Below the pieces are notes generated by a model. The model had not been told where the DNA came from. It made no database searches and was given only the letters and a program-made list of their open reading frames with translations. A DNA stretch of 59,109 nucleotides. Source: CPC320 sp002684375 (GTDB lineage: Bacteria > Pseudomonadota > Alphaproteobacteria > Rhodobacterales > Rhodobacteraceae). Where the stretch lies: contig CBFIHZ010000024.1 in NCBI GenBank assembly GCA_965662545.1, forward strand, positions 1 through 59,109. The letters are read 5' to 3'. The position numbers and the translations under genes are program-made. Shown piece after piece: positions 52,590 to 59,109 of the stretch (positions are counted from its first letter, which is position 1; the number at the start of each line of letters is the position of its first letter).

Positions 52590-53465
52590 TCATGCCGCTT
52601 TAGGCCCTGCAGCTGTTGCCGCAATAGGTATCTCACCCTGAATCGTGGCGCGTTGCATGACGCGACGGTGTTTGGCCACTTCGCCAAAATAATCGCTGAC
52701 GCCATGGTGCAAGCACACCCGATTGTCCCACATCGCCATTGATCCGGGTTGCCAGGCAAGCCGACACCCCAAATGCGCCTGTATCGCGTGTTCATAGAGA
52801 TATTCAAGCAGGGGCAGGCTTTCTTTTTCGGTCATGCCAACAAATCGCGTGGTAAACGCAAGGCTGATAAACAGCGCCTTACGACCGGTGTCGGGGTTCA
52901 CCCGCACCACAGGGTGCGTGGCCACCATTGCATCATTTTTGGCCAGTTCGTCCATCGATTGATAGCGGTTTGAATATTGCTGTGGGTTGCCCGATTCATT
53001 CACTGCCTCCAGCCCCGTCAATAAGGATTTCATCCCGTCAGAAAGTGTCTCATAGGCGAGATACAAATTGGTAAAGGCCGTATCTGATCCATAGGGAGGA
53101 AGCTCTTTTGCATAAAGCGTCGCGCCCATCGGCGGACGTTCAAGAAACATCAGGTCTGAATGATAAAAACTATCCCAGCTATAACTTTCACCGGGTTCGC
53201 GAATAATTTTAAAAATTTCCGGGATGTCCGGCAGTCCCTTGACATAGGGGTGTGGGATGATCGGGCCAAAGCGCGCTGAAAAATCATATTGTTGCTGATC
53301 GGTCAAGTTCTGATCGCGAAAGATCAACACCAGATAACTATGAAACGCCCGTTTAATCTCAGCGAAGGTAACATCATCTAAATCCGCCGAGAGATCGACG
53401 TCAAAAACTTCAGCGCCCATCGCGCCAGTGATCGGTTTTACCCGAATGTGTTGATAGGCTGTCAT
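52590..53465 (-). CDS. TauD/TfdA-family Fe(II)/2-oxoglutarate dioxygenase
   Basis: A 291-residue dioxygenase. The iron triad is His102 and Asp104 in SFYHSDLMF plus His253 in WDNRVCLHHGVSD; the 2-oxoglutarate-binding Arg lies in HRRVMQRAT. The fold and length match the taurine / 2,4-D dioxygenase family, which hydroxylates next to a heteroatom and so cleaves C-N, C-S or C-O bonds. GGAGA lies six bases before ATG 53465. It diverges from a GlxA-type regulator and leads to the P450, suggesting a two-step oxidation of one compound. The substrate is not readable. Confidence 0.9.
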   Translation of the reverse strand: MTAYQHIRVKPITGAMGAEVFDVDLSADLDDVTFAEIKRAFHSYLVLIFRDQNLTDQQQYDFSARFGPIIPHPYVKGLPDIPEIFKIIREPGESYSWDSFYHSDLMFLERPPMGATLYAKELPPYGSDTAFTNLYLAYETLSDGMKSLLTGLEAVNESGNPQQYSNRYQSMDELAKNDAMVATHPVVRVNPDTGRKALFISLAFTTRFVGMTEKESLPLLEYLYEHAIQAHLGCRLAWQPGSMAMWDNRVCLHHGVSDYFGEVAKHRRVMQRATIQGEIPIAATAAGPKAA

Positions 53466-53551
53466 GGCATGTCTCCAAATTCCTAATTGCAATGAATCAC
53501 TGCTAGGATAAGACTCGCGTAAAAAGGGTATTGAAAGGCGACATAAACGCA
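53466..53551. promoter_or_regulatory. Divergent promoter region, dioxygenase / GlxA-type regulator
   Basis: The 86 bases between the two divergent starts must carry the promoters of both. No clear inverted repeat was seen. A regulator of the AraC/GlxA type would bind direct repeats here; none stood out. Confidence 0.45.
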
Positions 53552-54520
53552 ATGGAAGACGCAATGCGCATTTTGATTGTTCTGGTTCCAGGGTTTTCGC
53601 ATTTATCACTTGGCGCAATTTTGGAGCCGTTGCACAGGCTCAGCGCTCTGGATCCCCAAACAACACTGCGCGTCGAAGTCAGTTCCGTCGCAGAGAGGCA
53701 AGTGCCCTCGACGACAGGGCTTAATGTAACCTGTGAGTTGTCTTTTTCGGACAGTCTGCAGGCGCTTAAAGGACCAGATCGCGCCAGGGCACTGTTTTTA
53801 TGTTGTGGATTGCGCTCGCCTTACAAATCTCAGGACAACATTCAAAAATTGCTACGGCTTGCTCATCGTGCCGGCACGGAAATCCTCGGCACTGGTTGTG
53901 CCGCTTGGAAAATGGCCGATGCGGGTCTGTTGCAAAATGGAGCCGGGACGGTCCATTGGACAACATTGCCGGCGTTTGCCGAACGTCACCACAATATCTC
54001 AGCGCGCGATGCGTTATTTGTCACCTCAAACGATGTAACCAGCACCCCCGGCGAGGCCGCGACGCTGGATATGGTCATTGCCTTCATTCAAAGACACGTC
54101 GGCGACGATCTCACCCAACAGCTATGTGCTCAATTGATGATCAGCTTTCCGCGTCTGGGAAATACCGATCAACCACGCGAACAGACAGGGTTCTTACGCG
54201 GCGCTCCACCAAAACTGCGCCAAATCTTGGACCTCATGTCAAATCATCTGGAAGACCCGCTTTTGGTGCGAGACATTACGGCCAGAGTTGGCCTTTCCAT
54301 GCGGCAAACAGAAAGGCTGTTTGCAGCGCATTTAGATCATCCCCCGAAAGCCTATTACCGCAAACTGCGACTGCAACATGGGCGGCTTTTGATCGAACAT
54401 ACCTCAATGTCAATTCTGGAAATTTCACTGGCAACCGGATTTTCAAATCGTCGTATCTTTAGCAAATATTACCGGCATGAATTTGGCTTTCCACCCAGTC
54501 ATACACGACGGGCACCCTAG
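53552..54520 (+). CDS. GlxA-family (AraC-type) transcriptional regulator
   Basis: A protein of about 322 residues. The N-terminal DJ-1/PfpI-like domain (ILIVLVPGFSHLSLGAILEP; GTGCAAWKMADAGLL around the elbow) is followed by a C-terminal AraC HTH (VRDITARVGLSMRQTERLFA, then ILEISLATGFSNRRIFSKYY). This arrangement is shared with GlxA, GbdR and CdhR, which control betaine, carnitine and related quaternary-amine genes in pseudomonads. It diverges from the dioxygenase-P450 genes, the obvious targets. ATG 53552 is chosen over TTG 53531. The ligand is unknown. Confidence 0.88.
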   Translation: MEDAMRILIVLVPGFSHLSLGAILEPLHRLSALDPQTTLRVEVSSVAERQVPSTTGLNVTCELSFSDSLQALKGPDRARALFLCCGLRSPYKSQDNIQKLLRLAHRAGTEILGTGCAAWKMADAGLLQNGAGTVHWTTLPAFAERHHNISARDALFVTSNDVTSTPGEAATLDMVIAFIQRHVGDDLTQQLCAQLMISFPRLGNTDQPREQTGFLRGAPPKLRQILDLMSNHLEDPLLVRDITARVGLSMRQTERLFAAHLDHPPKAYYRKLRLQHGRLLIEHTSMSILEISLATGFSNRRIFSKYYRHEFGFPPSHTRRAP

Positions 54521-54599
54521 ATCAAAACGACCTAAACCGGCAACGCGCAAGTCTGTCGTTTGCAGCCGTCGCTTCCGGTTTCTGTTTATTTTTCCGCCT

Positions 54600-55163
54600 A
54601 AATTTGAGATATATTCGCTGATCAAGATATCCATAAATAAAGTGGTTGAGGCTGCACGTCGCCCTAAGGGCGCGACACTTGTACAAATGGCGCAGGCGTT
54701 AGACGTCACAACAGCGATGACCTTAAAGGGTGAACATGGCAATGTCTCTGTCCAGCTGGCCTTGATGAATGCACTGGCCAATGCGACGGACATTCCTGGG
54801 AGCAATTTTTTACTGCCACAACAGATCAGTCCGAAGTGTCTTTCGTTAAGGCAAGAAACGGTCTTTTAATGCATCGCAGCGGCCAACCCTATGTCCATGT
54901 GTACAAAGTGGTTGTGTCCTTGGTCAACGGGGGATTAGATCTAAAAATCTCTTAAATCTCCCTGAGCGATCAAGATGAAAATATTCCCCTATCGCACCAT
55001 CCGGGGTGTAGCGAAATCATCCAGATGCTCCACGATGAGATAACCTATCACTGCCAAGATCAAGCCTAAGATATGACACCGAGGATGCTCTGGCCTTTCG
55101 CATACCGCATGGCCCTATCGGGCTGAAAAACCGGCTGTGGAATTCTTTGAAATCGTGACTTAG
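54600..55163 (+). pseudogene. XRE-cupin transcriptional regulator, multiply broken
   Basis: Read in pieces, the family order is plain. HTH: VVEAARRPKGATLVQMAQAL, then NVSVQLALMNALANATDIPG. Cupin: SEVSFVKARNGLLMHRSGQP, then ISLSDQDENIPLSHHPG, EIIQMLHDEITYHCQDQA, ALAFRIPHGPIGL and KPAVEFFEIVT before TAG at 55161. The pieces are separated by a frameshift near 54830, in-frame TAA codons at 54953 and 55067, and further shifts near 55070 and 55130. The gene cannot make an intact protein. It precedes a broken desaturase, so regulator and target were probably lost together. Confidence 0.75.
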
Positions 55164-55221
55164 CAGGTTGAATAGGTGCACATAAGGATCTTATGTTCTT
55201 GTTGGCAAAGTGTATTTAATA

Positions 55222-55583
55222 ATGACTGAAGGTTTCTTGACCCATACTGTGCGTACACCTATCACCAAAGCGATGAACGATGGTGACCTGACCCGACGGG
55301 AACTAAAGGCGCTGATGATCCGCTCAGACAAACCAGGTGGTTAAATGATTTGATCGGAAATATTTGCGGCTTTTTGGTTATTCTGCCGCATCAGCAATTT
55401 CGCCATGAACATTTTGACCACCACACCTATACCCAGCACAAGGGACAGGATCCAGAATTGATAGAGCTGCCGAAATCACTGTGGATGATCCAGACTCGGA
55501 TCAGTGACGGTTTTTACAGATTTATATCTGATCAGCGTCTCTGCGACAAAGGTCTCCGCTTGATAGATACGCGGATTTATTGA
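55222..55583 (+). pseudogene. Fatty-acid desaturase, truncated and frameshifted remnant
   Basis: The N-terminus is MTEGFLTHTVRTPITKAMND, then GDLTRRELKALMIRSDKPGG, ending at TAA 55342. In another frame from about 55350 comes a hydrophobic stretch and the diiron histidine motif region QFRHEHFDHHTYTQ, then GQDPELIELPKSLW, as in desaturases of the HEHxxHHxYTQ...DPEL type. Most of the first membrane helices and the C-terminal half with its histidine box are missing, so the enzyme is dead. A short AT-rich gap separates it from the broken XRE-cupin gene. Confidence 0.7.
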
Positions 55584-55637
55584 GGGCTGCCTTATTTAAA
55601 AGTCCTGCCACACACGGGCCGTGTCAAAACACGATTA

Positions 55638-56507
55638 TCAGCTTTTCTCAAGCTTCCTGAAAAGCATCGACAAGCCAAAGCATAAAACAAAGTAAAATGC
55701 TGCAGTGGTAATCCAGGCCTCAAAAATCAGCCGAGTGGACGAAACCACCTCAACGGTTTTATACGTCAGTTCCTGCACAGATATCAGTGAGATGATCGCA
55801 CTGTCTTTAATCAAGGTGATAAACTGGTTCGCCAGTGGCGGCAGCACGCGCATCAATGCCTGTGGCATCACGATATAGCGCAATTCCTGATAACGCGACA
55901 TTCCAATCGACAGCGCACCTTCGTGCTGACCTTTTGGGATCGACTGTATCCCAGCACGGACAATTTCACCCACAAAGGCGCCTTCAAACAAAGCAAGCAC
56001 GATAATCCCCGAAATCAGCGAGGGGAACCGCCGCATATCGCCAAAGAAAAACTGCCAGACACCGTTGTTGTCGCTGCGAGCAATATTGCGCGCCCAACTT
56101 TCAATGTTGAGGGCTTGGATCAATTGTTCCGACAAGAAGAAAAAGAAAATGAAAATCACCACCAACGGCGGAATATTGCGCAGCACTTCTAAATACGTGC
56201 GCGCCAACATGCGCACGGTCAGGTTCTTTGAACAGCGCGCCACTCCCAGTATAATCCCCAAAATCACCGCCAACACGCTGGCATAAATGCTGATGCGAAC
56301 GGTCGCAGCCAAGCCTTGAAGTATCACATTGGCAAACCATTCTTCACGAACGGTATGGTAGCGCAGGATGTAATTCGGGATCAGATGCCAGCGCCATTTA
56401 TAATTCAGATTGCCTTCGATCTGCCACCAGATATAGGCAAAAAAGCCAATCACCAGCATTAGCAAAACATAATCCAGCCATCGCAATTTTTTCAGAGTTT
56501 TGAACAC
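55638..56507 (-). CDS. Polar amino-acid ABC transporter permease (second permease of the operon)
   Basis: A 289-residue HisM/GlnP-type permease. The cytoplasmic EAA loop is EGALSIGMSRYQELRYIVMP, and YLEVLRNIPPLVVIF is the usual early helix. It imports amino acids together with the binding protein and ATPase of this operon. GTG 56507 with AGGA eight bases upstream is chosen; the open frame extends to 56600 but that part overlaps the hairpin region and the end of the binding-protein gene. It is intact and last in the operon. Confidence 0.88.
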   Translation of the reverse strand: MFKTLKKLRWLDYVLLMLVIGFFAYIWWQIEGNLNYKWRWHLIPNYILRYHTVREEWFANVILQGLAATVRISIYASVLAVILGIILGVARCSKNLTVRMLARTYLEVLRNIPPLVVIFIFFFFLSEQLIQALNIESWARNIARSDNNGVWQFFFGDMRRFPSLISGIIVLALFEGAFVGEIVRAGIQSIPKGQHEGALSIGMSRYQELRYIVMPQALMRVLPPLANQFITLIKDSAIISLISVQELTYKTVEVVSSTRLIFEAWITTAAFYFVLCFGLSMLFRKLEKS

Positions 56508-56523
56508 GCAAATAATCCTGTCT

Positions 56524-56537
56524 GGGGGCTTGCCCCC
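56524..56537 (-). repeat. GC hairpin between binding-protein and permease genes
   Basis: GGGGGC and GCCCCC are separated by two bases (realistically a 5-base stem with a 4-base loop), 26 bases beyond the binding-protein stop. There is no T-run after it. Hairpins here often protect the binding-protein mRNA, making that subunit more abundant than the permease. Confidence 0.55.
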
Positions 56538-56562
56538 CGGAGGGAGGGCAAAAAATAGACAC

Positions 56563-57408
56563 TTACTCGGCGACCAAACTGTTCCATTCGGTACCAGCAA
56601 ACCAGTAATTGTGACGTTCCTTCAGCCAACCGGAGCGCCAATTATCCCCAATCCAATTATTAAAAAAATTCAAGGCGTCGGCATCCCCTTTGCGCAGGGC
56701 AAACCCTTCACCGCGCGGATCAAAGAGTGTCTCAAACGGGATATACAAAGTTTCGGGATAGTTTTCGACCTCGCGGTTTGGTGTTGGCTGTGCGGCCATC
56801 GTGGCATGGGCATTGCCATTCAAGACCTCCTGCGCTGCTGCGCCATCCTCGTCGAAATACAAAACTTCTGCTTTGGGAAATTGTTTGACAATCGCCGCGG
56901 CGGGTGTGGTGCCGCGCCGGGCCGCAAAGGTGACATTTGGATCGTTAAAATCCTCACGCGAGAACCCGTCGGTGATCTTTTTATTGGCATAGACTGCCAG
57001 ACCGGTAAACGCATAAGGCTCTGTAAAGTTAACCGTCAAATTTCGGTTTGGCGTGATTGACATACCGCTAATGATCACGTCAAAATTACCCGAAACAAGC
57101 GCGGGAATAATACCGTCCCATGATGTGGGAATAAACTCGACCTCGACCCCCATATCTTTTGCAAGTTGACGCCCGACATCAGGTTCATAGCCGACCAAAT
57201 CACCGTTCAGGTCACGCATAGACCACGGCACAAACAGTGAGAGGCCGATCTTGATAACGCCGCGTTTTTTGATCGTTTCGATCACACTTTCGCTTGACAG
57301 TGCTTGTGTTGTGCTTTGAGCAATCGCAGGTACCGCTGACCCGACCCCAACAGCCAAAGCCAATAATGAGCCCAGTGTAGCCCCCAGATATCTTTGTGTC
57401 AGTTTCAT
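56563..57408 (-). CDS. Polar amino-acid ABC transporter substrate-binding protein
   Basis: A 281-residue periplasmic protein with a signal peptide cleaved after PAIAQ or nearby and an SBP_bac_3 fold: IKKRGVIKIGLSLFVPWSM, VGYEPDVGRQLAKDMGV, GNFDVIISGMSITPNR and EPYAFTGLAVYANK. It captures an amino acid; DVIISGMSITPNR is usual for glutamate/glutamine/basic amino acid binders. GGAGAG stands just before ATG 57408. Confidence 0.9.
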   Translation of the reverse strand: MKLTQRYLGATLGSLLALAVGVGSAVPAIAQSTTQALSSESVIETIKKRGVIKIGLSLFVPWSMRDLNGDLVGYEPDVGRQLAKDMGVEVEFIPTSWDGIIPALVSGNFDVIISGMSITPNRNLTVNFTEPYAFTGLAVYANKKITDGFSREDFNDPNVTFAARRGTTPAAAIVKQFPKAEVLYFDEDGAAAQEVLNGNAHATMAAQPTPNREVENYPETLYIPFETLFDPRGEGFALRKGDADALNFFNNWIGDNWRSGWLKERHNYWFAGTEWNSLVAE

Positions 57409-57474
57409 TTATCTCTCCTTAGTTTAATAGTTTAGTTTAATAATTTTCAGAGCCTTCAAATGTTGGCTTCGTTT

Positions 57475-58317
57475 TCAATCAACGGCATATCGGCGCTCGA
57501 TAACCGATACCCCAAGCGATAGGATCAAAGTTACGACCATATAAACGGCTGCAATCGTGAACCAGATTTCAAAACTCATATACGTGTCTGAAATAATATT
57601 GCGCCCCGCCGTGGTCAGTTCGGCGACCGCGATCACGCTGACAATGGCCGAGGACTTGATCATATGGACCCCTTCGCCCGTCATCGGTGGCAACAGAAAG
57701 CGAATTGATTGCGGCAGGATAATGTATCGAAAAGCCTGTATCTTTGACATGCCGATCGAGGTGGCTGCTTCCCATTAGCCCATTGGCACCGCATTTATGC
57801 CCGCCCGAAAAATCTCGGAAATCAAAGCCGCGTGAAACACTGCAAGACACAGGATGCTCGCCCAATAGCGATCAAAGCCAAAAATTGGGCCAAGGACATA
57901 ATAGAACAGGTACAATAACACCAAAAGCGGGATATTTCTGATGGCTTCCAGAAAGGCAATTGCAAGGCCAGTGCCAACAACCAACCCCGAAAGACGCAAC
58001 AGCGCCACGATCAATCCCAGAACAACCGCCAGCGCAAAAGCTGTTCCCGACAGCATCAGGGTCCGCACCAAACCGGTGCAGATTTCGCCCCATTGAAACC
58101 CGTCTTCGGTCACAGTGTAAAAATACGCCGGTATCCTGTACCACTGCCAATTATAGCCCATCGATTGAGCCCCGACAAAGGCACCATAGACAATTAGGCT
58201 GACAACCACGCCAAACAGCAGAACCGAAAATGTGGTCGAGTCGACCATTCGGCGGAACGCGGGCGGACTTGGCAACGCGCGTCCTTTAGGGGACTTGGAA
58301 ACAGAGGCTAGGGGCAT
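57475..58317 (-). pseudogene. Polar amino-acid ABC transporter permease (first permease) with internal stop
   Basis: From ATG 58317 (GGAG seven bases before) the frame runs through a normal permease N-half (FLEAIRNIPLLVLLYLFYYV, then SEIFRAGINAVPMG) to TAA at 57775-57777. The same frame continues immediately as WEAATSIGMSKIQAFRYIIL and on to a natural stop at 57475. Family members read RGQWEAA here, so one C-to-T change (CAA to TAA) in the EAA loop explains it. The whole would be 280 residues. The break removes the second half of the EAA loop and the last helices. Assembly error, polymorphism or readthrough are alternatives. Confidence 0.85.
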
Positions 58318-58318
58318 C

Positions 58319-59047
58319 TTAAGTCTCCAAAATTTGTTGGAGAAAGGCCTGACAACGCTCACTGGCTGGATTGGTAAAAAATGTCTCGGGACTGGCGACT
58401 TCGACGATGCGTCCCTGTTCCATGAACACCATCGTATCGGCAACCTTGCGGGCAAATCCCATCTCATGGGTGACCACCACCATTGTCATTCCGGTTTCAG
58501 CCAGTTCCACCATAACGTCGAGCACTTCGTTAATCATCTCAGGATCAAGCGCCGAAGTCGGCTCGTCAAACAACAAAATACGGCTTTCCATACACAGCGA
58601 TCTGGCAATCGCCACACGCTGTTGTTGGCCGCCCGACAGCGCACCAGGATATTTATCCGCCTGCTCGGGGATATGCACGCGACCAAGATATTTACGGGCA
58701 ACTTGTTCGGCCGCATCGCGGTCCAGCTTACGAACTTTCATCGGCCCGATCATCAGGTTTTCTAAAACCGTCAAATGCGGAAACAGGTTGAATTGCTGAA
58801 AGACCATACCAACCTGTTGTCTGAGTATCGGCATCTTTTTGGAATGGGCGTGGACCTCAATACCATCGACTGTAAGCGTGCCTGAATTATGAAATTCCAA
58901 CCCGTTTATACAGCGGATCAGCGTAGATTTTCCCGACCCAGATGGCCCGCAGATCACCATTCGTTCGCCTTCGCGAACCGAGATAGATATATCTTTTAAT
59001 GCGTGGAAAGCCCCATAATATTTATCGACACTTTCAAATTCGATCAT
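58319..59047 (-). CDS. Polar amino-acid ABC transporter ATP-binding protein
   Basis: A 242-residue GlnQ/AapP-type ATPase. Walker A is GPSGSGKSTLIRCING, the Q-loop VFQQFNLFPHLTVL, the signature ALSGGQQQRVAIARSL, Walker B ILLFDEPTSALDPE and the switch histidine VVTHEMGFARKVAD. It powers import with the permeases and binding protein that follow. It is first in the operon; the 62 bases after its ATG region to the window end are AT-rich and should hold the promoter, with TTTACT/TAAAG-like tracts but no certain match. Confidence 0.92.
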   Translation of the reverse strand: MIEFESVDKYYGAFHALKDISISVREGERMVICGPSGSGKSTLIRCINGLEFHNSGTLTVDGIEVHAHSKKMPILRQQVGMVFQQFNLFPHLTVLENLMIGPMKVRKLDRDAAEQVARKYLGRVHIPEQADKYPGALSGGQQQRVAIARSLCMESRILLFDEPTSALDPEMINEVLDVMVELAETGMTMVVVTHEMGFARKVADTMVFMEQGRIVEVASPETFFTNPASERCQAFLQQILET

Positions 59048-59109
59048 TGTAAAGTCACTTTAAAAATTGATAGAAATTTATCTCAAATTGGTTATTTACT
59101 AAAGTAAAA

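Noticed and set aside
56508..56600. Longer start for the second amino-acid permease
   Set aside because: The extension covers the GC hairpin and the end of the binding-protein gene; GTG 56507 with AGGA fits the family start.

Overview
The window looks like a chromosomal stretch of a marine roseobacter-type alphaproteobacterium (Rhodobacterales). The evidence is the set of genes: a CcrM-type GANTC methylase with GANTC sites in its own leader, a dapC-ftsK-lolA row, a DUF1489 gene, short HisG with HisZ, cobalamin-dependent NrdJ, several sarcosine/dimethylglycine dehydrogenase-like proteins, and BMP-type and amino-acid ABC transporters. The species cannot be read from the sequence. Base composition is moderate, with AT-richer islands around 300-1300, 43.9-45.8 kb and parts of 54.5-55.6 kb. 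No rRNA, tRNA, CRISPR array or intact insertion sequence was seen.

Layout. 1-1.9 kb: end of a peptide-type ABC permease, a glycosyltransferase-like gene and a small cupin. 1.9-11.7 kb: one long minus-strand series. Read 5' to 3' it is thiolase, free-methionine-sulfoxide reductase (msrC), XRE-cupin regulator, LysE exporter, GFA-type zinc protein, second LysE exporter, FAD/GcvT dehydrogenase, homocysteine methyltransferase and a second FAD/GcvT dehydrogenase. From the regulator onward the genes overlap or nearly touch, and two TGAAAA..TTTTCA inverted repeats precede the regulator. This reads as an autoregulated one-carbon operon able to take glycine betaine (or similar) through dimethylglycine and sarcosine to glycine. 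11.7-24.4 kb: a STAS/ATPase partner-switch pair, gamma-glutamyltransferase, hspQ, two AEC carriers, a lipoprotein transglycosylase, lolA-ftsK-dapC, ccrM and rnhB. 24.4-36.9 kb: a TPR protein, nrdJ, DUF1489, the translationally coupled hisS-hisZ-hisG set, slyX and dnaE. 37.2-43.7 kb: a complete BMP-family (probably nucleoside) ABC transporter, an FAD oxidoreductase and a DUF938 methyltransferase. 43.9-50.8 kb: a TPR-sulfotransferase, a sterol-desaturase-type hydroxylase divergent from a LysR regulator, an aminotransferase, and a D-threonine-aldolase/D-serine-dehydratase-type enzyme.

51.2-54.5 kb holds the most unusual cluster. A GlxA/GbdR-like regulator diverges from a TauD/TfdA-type Fe(II)/2-oxoglutarate dioxygenase. 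The dioxygenase is followed by a perfect 10-bp inverted repeat, a cytochrome P450 whose I-helix has Asn where Thr is usual, and a 54-residue hydrophobic small protein whose ATG overlaps the P450 stop codon. 54.6-55.6 kb is a gene graveyard: an XRE-cupin regulator and a fatty-acid desaturase, both broken. 55.6-59.1 kb is a polar amino-acid ABC transporter operon whose first permease carries a single in-frame TAA inside its EAA loop.

Function as a whole: core genes (replication, cell division, cell-cycle methylation, histidine synthesis, ribonucleotide reduction) are interleaved with catabolic and transport modules for methylated amines, amino acids and nucleosides. This fits a heterotroph living on dissolved organic nitrogen. 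Annotation rests on reading motifs and gene context; no database search was run.
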